A stretch of DNA of 64,000 nt from Candidatus Bathyarchaeota archaeon A05DMB-2 (GCA_018475625.1 JAAKEZ010000001.1:297289-361288); one strand, 5' to 3'; shown: positions 53,106-62,557, numbered from the stretch's first letter. Numbers and translations are program-made. Notes: generated by a model from the sequence alone, not told the origin.

Positions 53106-53918
53106 CTAGAGATACTTTTCGTACGTGCTCAGTTGAGGATTATTCGCTTTGGAAACATAGAGTTTTCCGTTGCCGCTCTCAGCCAAGTCCCCTATGAAAA
53201 CGTAGAATGGACCCGTGGCGGAATCGCCCTCTTCAATCTTGACTTTCGCCTTGACACTGTCAATCGTGAATGTGGGCAAGACTTCTTCTAACACGCCGGA
53301 CACCACGATTTTGCCGCCTGTCATGCAGGCGCCGACTCTGGTTCCGCAGTTTTTCTCGATGTGAATGGTGCCATCGCACATGCGAAAGCCCATGAACGGT
53401 CCCGCATCGCCGATAATCTTGATGGTGCCGCCTTTGAGGAAGACGGCTGCGTCGGTGCCCACGTTTCCGTGGACGACTATTTTTCCTCCGCGCATGCCTG
53501 TGCTGCTGCCTCGGTAAGGCGATGCCAAGTATGGGCCTGCGTTGCCCATGATTTCGAGTAAGCCGTTTTTCATGTCGCTGCCTGCCCATCCCTCCGCGTC
53601 GCCGTTAACTATGATTTTGCCGCCTGCCATTTTCTCGCCTAGGTGCATGCCCGCATTGCCGTTGATTACGATTTCGCCACTCTTCATGCCTGAGCCTATT
53701 CGGCGCACTTCTTCCACGTTACCGTTGATAACTATGCTTGGCGTTTCGGCGGGGGTCTGCTCGATTTTGAAGAGGTCGCCGAGTTTTTTCTGCTTGTTTC
53801 CTTCCCAAACCGTCAACTGGACTATTTCATCGACGGATTTGCCTTGGAACACGTCGGGATTGATGCATTCAGCCATCACTGGAAACCTGAATTGCTTGAG
53901 AGGAGTGAGGGTTATCAT
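53106..53918 (-). CDS. fwdC: Formylmethanofuran dehydrogenase subunit C
   Basis: A 270-residue beta-helix subunit built of repeats such as GGKIIVNGDAEGW, GGKIVVHGNVGTDAAVF and GGTIKIIGDAGPF, the same fold as the C-terminal domain of glutamate synthase. It forms a scaffold for FwdA and FwdB. It is 3 bases from the FwdA stop. Confidence 0.95.
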   Translation of the reverse strand: MITLTPLKQFRFPVMAECINPDVFQGKSVDEIVQLTVWEGNKQKKLGDLFKIEQTPAETPSIVINGNVEEVRRIGSGMKSGEIVINGNAGMHLGEKMAGGKIIVNGDAEGWAGSDMKNGLLEIMGNAGPYLASPYRGSSTGMRGGKIVVHGNVGTDAAVFLKGGTIKIIGDAGPFMGFRMCDGTIHIEKNCGTRVGACMTGGKIVVSGVLEEVLPTFTIDSVKAKVKIEEGDSATGPFYVFIGDLAESGNGKLYVSKANNPQLSTYEKYL

Positions 53919-53921
53919 TTT

Positions 53922-55613
53922 TTACACATCCGCCTTTATCGTTCTTGGATCTGAAATCTTGAGGTAATGGTCGGTTACTGGGTAGTTTTCGTACTCAACC
54001 GTCCAGTACTCGCGGAATCTTCTTTTCATCTCTTCGTCCACTTTAACCTGCTCCGCGGTTTGCACATCCAACCAGATGGTTCTGCCATCAACGTGCTGAA
54101 CTATTTCGCCGTCTTTAACCACGACTTTCCCGTCTTTAATCGTGTACGCAGCGTTGCCAAAGGCTCGGCGCACCGTCTTGTATTTGCGCGCTATGTCGGT
54201 CGTTTCAGGGTTCACGTTATAAATGGCAATGTCAGCGTCGGCGCCCACGCTCAAGTGACCCTTGTTCTTGAGTCCCAACGCTTTGGCTTGACCAGCTCGG
54301 GTGACTATGGCAATGTCATAAAGACTTAGTTCACGCTTCAGTGTGGGGAGGAGACTTTTCTTTTGGGCTTTCTTGTGGCACTTCTTCAGCGTCGCCATCC
54401 GCGCCTTTCTGCTGATGAGCCAACCGATAATTTTTGGGTAAGCCGTGAACGGTCCGCCGTTCGGGTGGTCAGTGGTTAGGTAAATCTTCCACGGGTCCTC
54501 AATCATCAGCGCCAACTCTAAGGCTATGGACCACTGAGTGGCGTTCACGGCGTTGTTGCGTTTGTAGTGGAAGGGGATGATGCCGCCGCTTGTCTCGGTC
54601 TCCACATCGCTGTTGACCCACTTGTGCCCGCTCAACTGATAAAGCGTGTACTCGAAGGGTCCGTCAGCCGTCATGGTTGTGGTGTCGGTGAAGATGACCT
54701 GCCCCATGTCACACGTTATGTGGCTGTGAGCGTTAATGTATTTGGCAACTTCTTCAGCGCCAGACCGCATGCTACCCCAGTCGTCGCCTGCGAAACTGCT
54801 GAATTGCAGGTGTGTTATGTGAGCCACAGGTTTGCCGTCTGTCGCCACGCTCTCCAGCGCCCTCATAGTGTCCAGCGTGGTGGCGTAGTTGCCTGGCAAG
54901 CCGAGGTTGTTTGTGTGAACGTGAATGGTGTGGGGAAGGTTCAGCATCTTGTTGACTTTGGCGAGACCGCACATAATCTCGCGGGGCGTGATGTCGAAGT
55001 TGGGAACCTTGTCGTCTATGGTGTGAACGTTCCTTCCGAAACCCCAAGATTCCAGTCCGCCTGGGTTAACGATTTTTATGGCGTAACCTTTCGTGGTGCC
55101 TATCATCCAGGCAACGTATCTTGCGCATTCTGCCAAATCGCCCTTCTGCAAGTATTCCAAAACAAACCACCAGTCACCCAGCAACGGGTAGCTGGCTTTA
55201 TCCAGCATGGGCGTGTCGTTCAACTCTTCATGCGTGTGCTTCGCTTCCAGAGGCGGCATAGAAGGATTCATCAAACTCGTGTAGCCCATGCGGGAATAGC
55301 GGTATCCAGTGGTGAACGTTGAGGGGATAGAGTAGCCCACGCCAGACCGGGTTAACGTGGTTTTGCGTTCAGTATCCTTGATGTGGTCCTCAGGTCGCAT
55401 AAGCCTGCCTGTGTTCACTTCCGCACCGGCGATGTGGCAGTGGATGTCCACGCCGCCCGGCATCACTGTTAAGCCTGTAGCATCTATCTTCTTGGCTCTG
55501 CGGTCATGTACGCTTTCCACAATTTTGCCGTTCTTGACGGCGATGTCCATTTTTTCGCCGTTAATGCCGTTAATAGGGTCGAAGACGAAGCCGTTTTTTA
55601 TGAGCAGTTCCAT
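53922..55613 (-). CDS. fwdA: Formylmethanofuran dehydrogenase subunit A
   Basis: A 563-residue amidohydrolase-fold subunit that condenses formate, made by FwdB, with methanofuran. The zinc site begins with H58 and H60 in GGVDIHCHIAG; a lysine in GYAIKIVNPGG is at the place of the carboxylated Lys. Later motifs include HVHTNNLGLPGN, HITHLQF and LTTDHPNGGPF. It lies between FwdB and FwdC with gaps of 2 and 3 bases. Confidence 0.96.
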   Translation of the reverse strand: MELLIKNGFVFDPINGINGEKMDIAVKNGKIVESVHDRRAKKIDATGLTVMPGGVDIHCHIAGAEVNTGRLMRPEDHIKDTERKTTLTRSGVGYSIPSTFTTGYRYSRMGYTSLMNPSMPPLEAKHTHEELNDTPMLDKASYPLLGDWWFVLEYLQKGDLAECARYVAWMIGTTKGYAIKIVNPGGLESWGFGRNVHTIDDKVPNFDITPREIMCGLAKVNKMLNLPHTIHVHTNNLGLPGNYATTLDTMRALESVATDGKPVAHITHLQFSSFAGDDWGSMRSGAEEVAKYINAHSHITCDMGQVIFTDTTTMTADGPFEYTLYQLSGHKWVNSDVETETSGGIIPFHYKRNNAVNATQWSIALELALMIEDPWKIYLTTDHPNGGPFTAYPKIIGWLISRKARMATLKKCHKKAQKKSLLPTLKRELSLYDIAIVTRAGQAKALGLKNKGHLSVGADADIAIYNVNPETTDIARKYKTVRRAFGNAAYTIKDGKVVVKDGEIVQHVDGRTIWLDVQTAEQVKVDEEMKRRFREYWTVEYENYPVTDHYLKISDPRTIKADV

Positions 55614-55615
55614 TA

Positions 55616-57082
55616 TTACGCTGCCTCCTGCATCCTCTGCGACTTTATCACCCGCACCTCTTCAAGTATCCGGCTTAGGATTTCCTCGTCTGACAGGATT
55701 CCTTCAGGCGGCTCAACCACCTTTTTAAGCGGAAGAGGCACATGGTCCATGCGATAAGCGGTTCCAGCTTTTTCTATGCCCACGATTGCCGCGGGGAAAA
55801 CCACGTCGCCCAGCAGCGCTGTGGCGTTCATGTGGGGGTCGATGACGATTAGCGGGTTCGCCACTAGGTGCTCGACGGCTTTGCGTGGGAAGTTGCTGGC
55901 GGGGTCTGAAGCAACTATGAGCGCGGCGTCTGACTCTTTCCGCAACAGAACATCCACAACCGAGGTCTCGCCAGGGTTATAACGTGGATAGCCCAGCGAA
56001 AAATCAACCGCGTACGGATAGCCGCTCTGCCAAGTGGAAACTGTGTTTGCGCCTGTGACGTTGAAGTGTCCTCTCATGGGCAGGATGGCAAATTTCGTGC
56101 GTCGGTTCAGGTCGCGAATCAGCGAGATGGCGACATCCACGTTTCGGAACTTGCCCGCGCTGTGGGTTAAGCCCATGCCGAAGAAGATGACGCCGAAATC
56201 GCAGTTCACCATCGCGTCCACCAGCTCCTCAAGGTACTCTACTGGGACGCCTGCGACTTGGTCGACGTCTAATTCGTGGTCTTTAACCAGCGCCCGGATG
56301 GCTAACATCAGCTCGTAGTCTTTACCCTGTTCGACCTGAATGAAGTAGTCAGCCACTTCGGCGGTCATGGTTTTCCTGACGTCAATCACTATCAGCTTGC
56401 GCCCTGCTTTGCCCAAGGTTTCAGGCGGCTTATTAACGGTAACTTTTTCAATGATGGGTTCGGGTTTGCGTTTCACGATTTCTCTTCTTTCAAGGCTTAA
56501 CAGTTTCTTCTTGCCAGCCGAAGCCTTAACTTTGTTCATGTACTCTTTCCATTCGCTTCCTTTGAACCTGCCCTCAGTGAAAGTCGTGTAGCGCTCCAGA
56601 TGCCGGGGATGCGCGCTCCAGGGGTCGCAGCCCCAGTAAATTACCAGGTCTGCGCGGTGCCGTATCTGCCCCAACGTGCATGTGGGGATTCCCACTTCCT
56701 GAACGCTTAGGATTGAGGGTCCGTGGCAGACGACTGCCGTGTTGTCGAGAACTCCGCCGATTTCTTCAGCTAGCTCTACGCCCACGCGTTGGGCTTCGCA
56801 GTCGGTGGAGCTCCAACCATATAGAATCGGATAGTTAGCGTTAGCCAAAATCTCAGCAGCTTTGTGTATAGCCTCGTCGTACGAGACTGGAACCAGTTTG
56901 CCCTCTTTCCGCATCAGCGGCGTCTTGTTGCGGTGTTCGTTCTTGTAGTTGAAGAATTTTGATTCGCACATGGCACAGCCGTTCTTCACTTTAACAACTA
57001 CGCCGTTCTCGATGGTTAATTCGATGTCGTCGCACAAGCACCCGCAAACAGGGCAAGTGACCGCGTTAACTGTTGTTGACAT
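55616..57082 (-). CDS. fwdB: Formylmethanofuran dehydrogenase subunit B
   Basis: The tungsten- or molybdenum-pterin catalytic subunit that reduces CO2 to formate. The [4Fe-4S] motif CPVCGCLCDD is at the N-terminus and the metal ligand is Cys119 in TAVVCHGPS (cysteine, not selenocysteine). I start it at ATG 57082 because GGGAGGT lies 9 bases upstream. Relative to usual copies of about 430 residues it is about 55 longer, because of a basic insertion between HPRHLERYTTF and LIVIDVRKT. Confidence 0.95.
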   Translation of the reverse strand: MSTTVNAVTCPVCGCLCDDIELTIENGVVVKVKNGCAMCESKFFNYKNEHRNKTPLMRKEGKLVPVSYDEAIHKAAEILANANYPILYGWSSTDCEAQRVGVELAEEIGGVLDNTAVVCHGPSILSVQEVGIPTCTLGQIRHRADLVIYWGCDPWSAHPRHLERYTTFTEGRFKGSEWKEYMNKVKASAGKKKLLSLERREIVKRKPEPIIEKVTVNKPPETLGKAGRKLIVIDVRKTMTAEVADYFIQVEQGKDYELMLAIRALVKDHELDVDQVAGVPVEYLEELVDAMVNCDFGVIFFGMGLTHSAGKFRNVDVAISLIRDLNRRTKFAILPMRGHFNVTGANTVSTWQSGYPYAVDFSLGYPRYNPGETSVVDVLLRKESDAALIVASDPASNFPRKAVEHLVANPLIVIDPHMNATALLGDVVFPAAIVGIEKAGTAYRMDHVPLPLKKVVEPPEGILSDEEILSRILEEVRVIKSQRMQEAA

Positions 57083-57089
57083 TGTTTTT

Positions 57090-57491
57090 TTACCTCCCAA
57101 ACTCGCTCCTGAGAAGTTCCTCGAGGGTTAAGATGGGTTTGTCTGGAGTCGGCTCAACCTCAGCTGGAGTGCCCTTAAACGAGGGCGTCCCAATGCCCGT
57201 GGTGTCGCTGCTGCAAATCGCGTTAGCCCATGGACCGTAAGGAATGTAAATCAGCCCTGGCATGGCACCTCTCGGATACTTCACGGCTCGGAGCACGACG
57301 GAGCCGTTTGAGGTTGTTACTCGAATGTTTGTGTTGTTTTTTATGCCGAGTTTCTTCATGTCGCCCGCATCCATGTAGCACATGGAAGTGCTTTCGAAAT
57401 ACTCTTTTGTGCCTTTTCCCGCTTCTTTGCCTACTCCCTGCTCTATCGTTCGCCCAGTGAGCAAGGTCACTCGCAGTTTTTGCTGAACCAT
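57090..57491 (-). CDS. fwdD: Formylmethanofuran dehydrogenase subunit D
   Basis: A 133-residue molybdopterin-dinucleotide-binding domain protein (double-psi barrel): LLTGRTIEQGVGKEAGK, CYMDAGDMKKLGI, VTTSNGSVVLRAV and IPYGPWANAI. It completes the pterin site of FwdB. It is first of the fwdDBAC-mch run; a TATA-like CTTAAATATTAG lies about 40 bases before the start. Confidence 0.94.
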   Translation of the reverse strand: MVQQKLRVTLLTGRTIEQGVGKEAGKGTKEYFESTSMCYMDAGDMKKLGIKNNTNIRVTTSNGSVVLRAVKYPRGAMPGLIYIPYGPWANAICSSDTTGIGTPSFKGTPAEVEPTPDKPILTLEELLRSEFGR

Positions 57492-57567
57492 GGTCGCAAC
57501 CCTTTACCCATATTGATTATTTGGCTAATATTTAAGAGTAAGTTTGGCAAAAGTGTGAAATTTAACA

Positions 57568-58515
57568 TCAAGGGCGGTACCCGCTGAGAGTGCACAAAGC
57601 CAACGCAGCCGCGGTTAGGTCAGCCGTTGTTCCCGGGTTCAAGCGATTCCCAGATACTCGAAGCTTCTGGTCAAACTCAGCTAAGCCCCGCCTGCCTTCA
57701 GCGGTTTCCAACCCACCTACATCCAGCACCTGCCTCGCCTCGGCAGAGATTTCATGTGCCTTCTCCAAACCAGCTTTTCGGGCGATGAAAGTGTCTGGGT
57801 GTTCTGACAGGATTTTCAGGAAAGTGTGAACGACCGCCGTGTTCAAATCCTTGCTTTCCAGCTGCCTCTTCAGGTAAGGATAAGCCGAATCAAACGTTAT
57901 GGGGTAGTTGCGGACCCATTCTGAGCATATGTCATCGTAACCTGCGGCTATCTGAAAAACCTGCAGGAGCGTCACGTTCTCCCTGCGAATTCGCTCGACG
58001 GAATCTGATGCGGTCACGTCGAGGTCTGGAGCCACGTTGAGACCGCTAGGTTTCGCTATGTCTATGGCTTTGTAAACGTTAACAGCGTCTTCCGCGGTGG
58101 TGGCTTCAACCGCTAACCCGATGTTTTTCCGTAACTGCTCCAAATTAAATTTGTGACGCTCATCAGTAGGCGTCATGCCCGCGGCGACAGCGATAGGCAC
58201 AAAAAGCATAGTAGTGCCAAGCAACGTGTTCCCGCCCCTCTGCCACCCGCTGATATCCGCCGCACAGTCGCGTATAAGCTGACCCATGCCGACATGCTCA
58301 AGGCGTAGCTTGCCTTCAGACACGTCGACGCCACGGCTTGCAGCCTCCCTGAAAGATGAGCGTGCTGCAACTGCGGAAGCCAGAAAATGCTCCACTCGCG
58401 TGCCCGCAAAGCCAACAGTGAAACTCACGTTCCCAGGCTTGTTGGCGCTGATCTCAAGCAGAATCGCCAATTCCAGGCATTGGGATATGTATTCTGCTTT
58501 TTCTGGTTTGGGCAT
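57568..58515 (-). CDS. CitG/MdcB-like triphosphoribosyl-dephospho-CoA synthase family protein
   Basis: A 315-residue protein with the family's conserved KPGNVSF near the N-terminus, GMGQLIRDCAADISGWQRGG followed by NTLLGTTMLFVPIA, and the C-terminal half containing ADLTAAALALCTLSGYRP. In bacteria the family makes a CoA-derived prosthetic group, but archaeal members lack the citrate- or malonate-lyase partners. Position just upstream of the Fwd operon suggests a role in C1-cofactor metabolism. I start it at ATG 58515; an upstream hydrophobic extension is not convincing. Confidence 0.83.
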   Translation of the reverse strand: MPKPEKAEYISQCLELAILLEISANKPGNVSFTVGFAGTRVEHFLASAVAARSSFREAASRGVDVSEGKLRLEHVGMGQLIRDCAADISGWQRGGNTLLGTTMLFVPIAVAAGMTPTDERHKFNLEQLRKNIGLAVEATTAEDAVNVYKAIDIAKPSGLNVAPDLDVTASDSVERIRRENVTLLQVFQIAAGYDDICSEWVRNYPITFDSAYPYLKRQLESKDLNTAVVHTFLKILSEHPDTFIARKAGLEKAHEISAEARQVLDVGGLETAEGRRGLAEFDQKLRVSGNRLNPGTTADLTAAALALCTLSGYRP

Positions 58516-58627
58516 TTTGAGAGGCGCACCGGGTCTATGTAGGGTCAAAAAAAGGTTTATTAACGTTATGTAAAAAACTACAAACAATTGAACCATAATA
58601 CTGCGCCAAATGAAGTAGGTTTTTCAC

Positions 58628-59647
58628 ATGCGAGCACGCGAAGGCGACCTAATCAAGACGAGAGGCAACGTGATTTTCGACGTCAAAGGCTTAGTCCACC
58701 CGCCCGATAAGATAATCGCTTTTCCAAGATACATCCCATCGCCAAGCGGTACCCGCGGAAAAAAGAGGGACTTGTACGGTAAAGTTTACAACCTCGCCGA
58801 ACGCTTCAAATACCTCCAACAAAACGCGCCCAACCTCATAGTGCACGACCCCGTGTTTGACGAGAACCTATGCGAAGTCCCGTTCAGCGCAGTCAAGAAA
58901 CGCTACGACCCAGTCGCCAAGCTCGCATCACTACGTACATCCAAGAAGCTGGAACCGCTCGAGAAGAAGACGGTCACGCTGGCGGAAGACCTGAAGGAAG
59001 TCGCAGGCATCCCTTGGAGCGCCATCGGAATCTCGGGTTCCGTGCTCGTCGGGCTGCATACCGCGAAATCCGACCTTGATCCAATCGTCTACGGCGTGGA
59101 TGCATGCAGGAAGGCTTACGCGGCGCTGAAAAACCTGCTTAAGGATGGTGATTCACGTTTTAAGCCTTACAGCCGCGACGGTTTGCATGCGCTGTTCGAT
59201 TTCCGTTCGAAAGACACCTTCATGAGCTTCGAAGACTTCGTTCAGGTCGAATCTCGAAAGGCGTTCCAAGGTATGTTTGAAGGCGTTGACTACTTCGTGC
59301 GGTTCGTGAAAGACTGGAGCGAAGTCGGCGAGCGGTACGGTGACGTGTGCTACAGAAACTGCGGCTACGCCAAGATAACCGCCACTGTGGCTGACGATTC
59401 CGAGGCTCTTTTCACGCCATGCACCTACAAGATAGAAAACGTCACAGTTGTCGAGGGCGCAAGGCTGGAGCCGATTTTGGAAATTGCTTCTTTCCGCGGC
59501 AGATTCTGTGAACAAGCCCGAAAAGGCGAAGCTGTGACGGCGCAGGGAAAGGTTGAACGCGTTACCAACATAAAAACGGGCAAAAAGCACTACAGAATGA
59601 TACTGGGCAATAAGTCCACGGATTATATGGTGTTGTCTTGTTCATGA
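58628..59647 (+). CDS. Nucleotidyltransferase-fold protein, paralogue 1
   Basis: A 339-residue protein of the Pol-beta-like nucleotidyltransferase superfamily. G137-S138 in GISGSVLVG with D149 and D151 in KSDLDPIVYG match the GS...DxD active site. An N-terminal domain of about 120 residues (GDLIKTRGNVIFDVKG, VHPPDKIIAFPRYIP) and a C-terminal OB-like part (AVTAQGKVERVTNIKTGKK) complete it. Two other genes in the next 5 kb share this three-part layout. It resembles an archaeal group of predicted nucleotidyltransferases; substrate unknown. Confidence 0.78.
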   Translation: MRAREGDLIKTRGNVIFDVKGLVHPPDKIIAFPRYIPSPSGTRGKKRDLYGKVYNLAERFKYLQQNAPNLIVHDPVFDENLCEVPFSAVKKRYDPVAKLASLRTSKKLEPLEKKTVTLAEDLKEVAGIPWSAIGISGSVLVGLHTAKSDLDPIVYGVDACRKAYAALKNLLKDGDSRFKPYSRDGLHALFDFRSKDTFMSFEDFVQVESRKAFQGMFEGVDYFVRFVKDWSEVGERYGDVCYRNCGYAKITATVADDSEALFTPCTYKIENVTVVEGARLEPILEIASFRGRFCEQARKGEAVTAQGKVERVTNIKTGKKHYRMILGNKSTDYMVLSCS

Positions 59648-59683
59648 GCCCCTGAAGCAAGGGCAGAAAATGTTAAATATACC

Positions 59684-59723
59684 TTACGTAATATATTTCT
59701 AACGTTAAATATATATTACATAA
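59684..59723 (+). promoter_or_regulatory. Inverted-repeat operator over the TATA region of the DUF3796-HTH pair
   Basis: TTACGTAATATAT (59684-59696) and ATATATTACATAA (59711-59723) are inverted arms matching at 12 of 13 positions, 14 bases apart. The second arm covers the presumed TATA box, and the start codon follows 12 bases later, so the transcript may be leaderless. The HTH protein of this operon is the likely ligand. Confidence 0.5.
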
Positions 59724-59735
59724 AGGCGATCACAT

Positions 59736-60068
59736 ATGAGAAAAAACAAGTTAGGATATCTTAGTTTACTAGGCTTTATTGGACTACTTGGCCTATTCAC
59801 AGGAAATTACGGATTCTACGGCTTCTTTGGCTTTTTCGGCTTTATCAGCATGTTGCACGGAAAAGGCAGCGATGAACGAATCGACAGAAACATCGAACGC
59901 GCATGCAGAAACGCCTTTGTCTTCGACACGGTGACAGCCGCATTCTCCATAGCCTACATAGCTTCTTTCAAAGCGGTTGACCTATGGCCACTGGCTTTGA
60001 CTTTTCCATTTATCGGAATCGCAGTATTTGGATTCTCCTACGGTTATTACGACCAAAAAGAGGATTGA
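59736..60068 (+). CDS. DUF3796-like membrane protein
   Basis: A 110-residue membrane protein with two N-terminal helices rich in Gly and Phe ([28 protein letters not shown]) and two more after residue 65, as in DUF3796 proteins. Its gene precedes a small Cro/CI-type HTH gene, a pairing seen often in bacteria and archaea. Function unknown; a membrane sensor for the HTH protein is a reasonable guess. Confidence 0.75.
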   Translation: MRKNKLGYLSLLGFIGLLGLFTGNYGFYGFFGFFGFISMLHGKGSDERIDRNIERACRNAFVFDTVTAAFSIAYIASFKAVDLWPLALTFPFIGIAVFGFSYGYYDQKED

Positions 60069-60075
60069 AATCTGC

Positions 60076-60285
60076 TTGAAAACGAGGATGAAAGAGTTCA
60101 GAGAGAAACTTGGCATCACGCAAGAGGCTCTTGCAGAGAAAGTAGACGTGACGAGGCAGACCATACTTTTTTTGGAAAAGGGAAAATATAATCCTTCGTT
60201 AAGGTTGGCATACAAGATTGCCCGTTTGTTTAACGCCAAAATTGAAGATGTTTTTTCCTTCGATGACGAAATAGTCGACAAGTAA
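60076..60285 (+). CDS. Cro/CI-type HTH regulator
   Basis: A compact 69-residue HTH protein: [54 protein letters not shown]. Such short regulators usually repress their own operon. I start it at the TTG at 60076, which has GAGGA 9 bases upstream and follows the previous stop by 7 bases; ATG 60088 is an alternative. Confidence 0.88.
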   Translation: MKTRMKEFREKLGITQEALAEKVDVTRQTILFLEKGKYNPSLRLAYKIARLFNAKIEDVFSFDDEIVDK

Positions 60286-60295
60286 TTCAGCCAAT

Positions 60296-61378
60296 TCAGC
60301 CCAGTGGTGAGGCCAATTTCATGACTTGCTCGTAGTAGCGTGGGCAATAAGTCAACGTGATTTGATGAAAACTGCCTTTGGCTGATTGGACTTCTTCCAA
60401 GTTGCCTTCCACGACGACGGTTTCGTCTCGCCATGCCTGTTGGCGGAACTCTTCCATGTAGGAAAACACGCGCACTGTATCCGCTGCCTCTCGTGGACCG
60501 CTTAGCACTTCTATGGGCTGTATGCCGTAGACTGATGGAATGAACGGTGCATCAGAATCAGCGGTGACGCGGGCTTTGATTTTTGCCCAACCCTTCTGCA
60601 CGATTCGCGCTTCAGCATCGTATTCCGAGTGGATTTCGCTCCAAGCCTTCACTGGCTCAAACTCAGCTTTGATTATTCTGCCGCTTCCTGCGCGGTCATT
60701 GTATAAGCCGTAAATCATCTTGCGGCGCTGGTGCCAAACAAAGTCTTTAACGTTAAAATTCTTGAAGAGCCAACGCTTGCCCTTCATGGCGTCGTCGGAT
60801 GCAAACTCGTTACTTAAACCCGAATCGCCACGGGCATACAGTTCTTCAAGGGTCTGGCGCACTTTGGCGTTCTCTGCCTTGCCGTAGATGACGAAGTCAA
60901 TGTCTGAGTACTTTGGATGATGAAAGCCGTGCAACATGGAGCCGAAGACGCCGAAGTTCCGCGATTTCAAGCCTGAATTTTCCAGCGCTATGTTCAGGAC
61001 GCGCTGCATTGCACGTAGTAACTCGTCTGCTGGTTCAGCCTCAAGCAAAGCCACAAGGCGTTCGTCTGGTTTTCGCGCTTCCATGATGGCGTTTTCGTTG
61101 ACGCCGACAAGTTTCAGCCCAAGCATCTCATGAAAAACCATGTACTGCGGATACTTTTTAGTAACAAGCTTCATGCCCTCGTCGTTATAAAATTTGTAGA
61201 AAAGCTGGTCTTTGCCTGTTCTTGGCGCTCGCGGGTCGTTTGACGCGAAAATCTTGGCGGATGCGTATTCCGCGTCGCAGAGGTAAGCGTTCGGAGGGTG
61301 AGAGTAACCGAAAACACGGAAGATTATGCCTTCTTTTGTGAATATGCCGTCGCGGTCTCTTAGCCTTAGATTGGTCAA
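60296..61378 (-). CDS. Nucleotidyltransferase-fold protein, paralogue 2
   Basis: A 360-residue protein with the same three-part plan as paralogue 1. The N-terminal domain reads GIFTKEGIIFRVFGYSHPPN; the catalytic core has G146-S147 in GVFGSMLHG and D159, D161 in YSDIDFVIYG; the C-terminal domain reads ETVVVEGNLEEVQSAKG. The whole gene is intact and starts at an ATG. It converges on the HTH gene with a 10-base gap. Confidence 0.78.
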   Translation of the reverse strand: MTNLRLRDRDGIFTKEGIIFRVFGYSHPPNAYLCDAEYASAKIFASNDPRAPRTGKDQLFYKFYNDEGMKLVTKKYPQYMVFHEMLGLKLVGVNENAIMEARKPDERLVALLEAEPADELLRAMQRVLNIALENSGLKSRNFGVFGSMLHGFHHPKYSDIDFVIYGKAENAKVRQTLEELYARGDSGLSNEFASDDAMKGKRWLFKNFNVKDFVWHQRRKMIYGLYNDRAGSGRIIKAEFEPVKAWSEIHSEYDAEARIVQKGWAKIKARVTADSDAPFIPSVYGIQPIEVLSGPREAADTVRVFSYMEEFRQQAWRDETVVVEGNLEEVQSAKGSFHQITLTYCPRYYEQVMKLASPLG

Positions 61379-61543
61379 ATGTACTCTTCCTCGATGTAGC
61401 TGTGCTCACTACCACTTGATAGAGGGCCGTATCTTATCCTTTTTGCGTTCCCTTTGAAATTGTTATCTCAAATTGATAATGAATTCTGGTAAAAACATAT
61501 TATCAAGCTGCCTTGCCTTCAATGAAAAGGAGCCCCAGCTTGC

Positions 61544-62488
61544 ATGGTAAAAAGGCAGGAAAAAAATACAGCAATCACAGAAAAATTTGCTGGACAATCA
61601 TCACGATTTTTTTCGCTGCTTTTATCAGCCACGTACGTGGGGGCTCTAACAATTTTTTGCATAATGTATAGTGTTATTCCTGGACCAGAATTCATATTTC
61701 TAATTTTTTTGATATATGCGGCGTATAATAAACGAACTTGGCATTTTTTGAAGGATTGGCTGCCATTCATAACAGTTTTTATTTCCTATCAGTTGATGTA
61801 TAATTTAGTTGGCACGATAGCTCAGAATAATCTTCATACTGGACCGTATGAACTGGAGCTTCAGTTATTCGGTCAAATTCCAAGCGTTTTTCTTCAGCAA
61901 AATTTTAGATTCGATTTTTTGGATTACGCTGGCGCTTTGTTTTATTCCCTTCATTTTTTTGCACCAACCATTTTTGCGTATGTTCTCTGGCGAGTGTACC
62001 CTCAAAATTATAAGAAGTACACTATAGCTTTTGCCTTCTGTACTTACAGCTCCTTGATAACTTTTCTTTTCTATCCAGTTGCACCCCCTTGGTTAGAATC
62101 TAACTTGCAGTCCTCTGGAATTCTGCGTATTCTAACAGACAGTGTTGACAAAAACCTCGGCATACCTGTTTATAGAACAATTTATGATTTCTTAAGCCCT
62201 AACGTATATGCTGCTTTTCCAAGTCTACATTCAGCCTTACCCACGTTAATCTCTTTATTCGCCATAAAAATCTGGAGGAAAAGAGCGTTGCCAATTCTTA
62301 TTTTTCCATTCGGAGTTTGGTTTAGCGCAGTTTATCTTGGCGAGCACTATATTGTTGACGTTTTGGGTGGAATAGCCTATGCGGTGATTTCGTTTATTGC
62401 AGTGGAAACAATCTTGCCTTGGCTGTCTGCACGCTTTAGCTTCTTGAGGAAAAACATGCCTCAGTTGGAAACCAAACCCGAAAGCTAA
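61544..62488 (+). CDS. PAP2-like membrane phosphatase/phosphotransferase
   Basis: A 314-residue integral membrane protein with six or more helices. The signature of the PAP2/Aur1-type superfamily is present: YAAFPSLHSALP and GEHYIVDVLGG, which supply the two catalytic His. A longer first luminal loop (NNLHTGPYELELQLFG) resembles inositol-phosphotransferase relatives. It probably acts on lipid-linked phosphates outside the membrane. Confidence 0.85.
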   Translation: MVKRQEKNTAITEKFAGQSSRFFSLLLSATYVGALTIFCIMYSVIPGPEFIFLIFLIYAAYNKRTWHFLKDWLPFITVFISYQLMYNLVGTIAQNNLHTGPYELELQLFGQIPSVFLQQNFRFDFLDYAGALFYSLHFFAPTIFAYVLWRVYPQNYKKYTIAFAFCTYSSLITFLFYPVAPPWLESNLQSSGILRILTDSVDKNLGIPVYRTIYDFLSPNVYAAFPSLHSALPTLISLFAIKIWRKRALPILIFPFGVWFSAVYLGEHYIVDVLGGIAYAVISFIAVETILPWLSARFSFLRKNMPQLETKPES

Positions 62489-62557
62489 CTGCGGCTGTTA
62501 ACACCTACAAGGAGAAAAGTTACTGCTTGCCTTTCATAATATCGCGGTCTCTGAGGC

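Noticed and set aside
54567..55322. A 251-codon plus-strand frame opposite fwdA
   Set aside because: fwdA on the other strand is a certain gene with catalytic residues; the antisense product matches no pattern.
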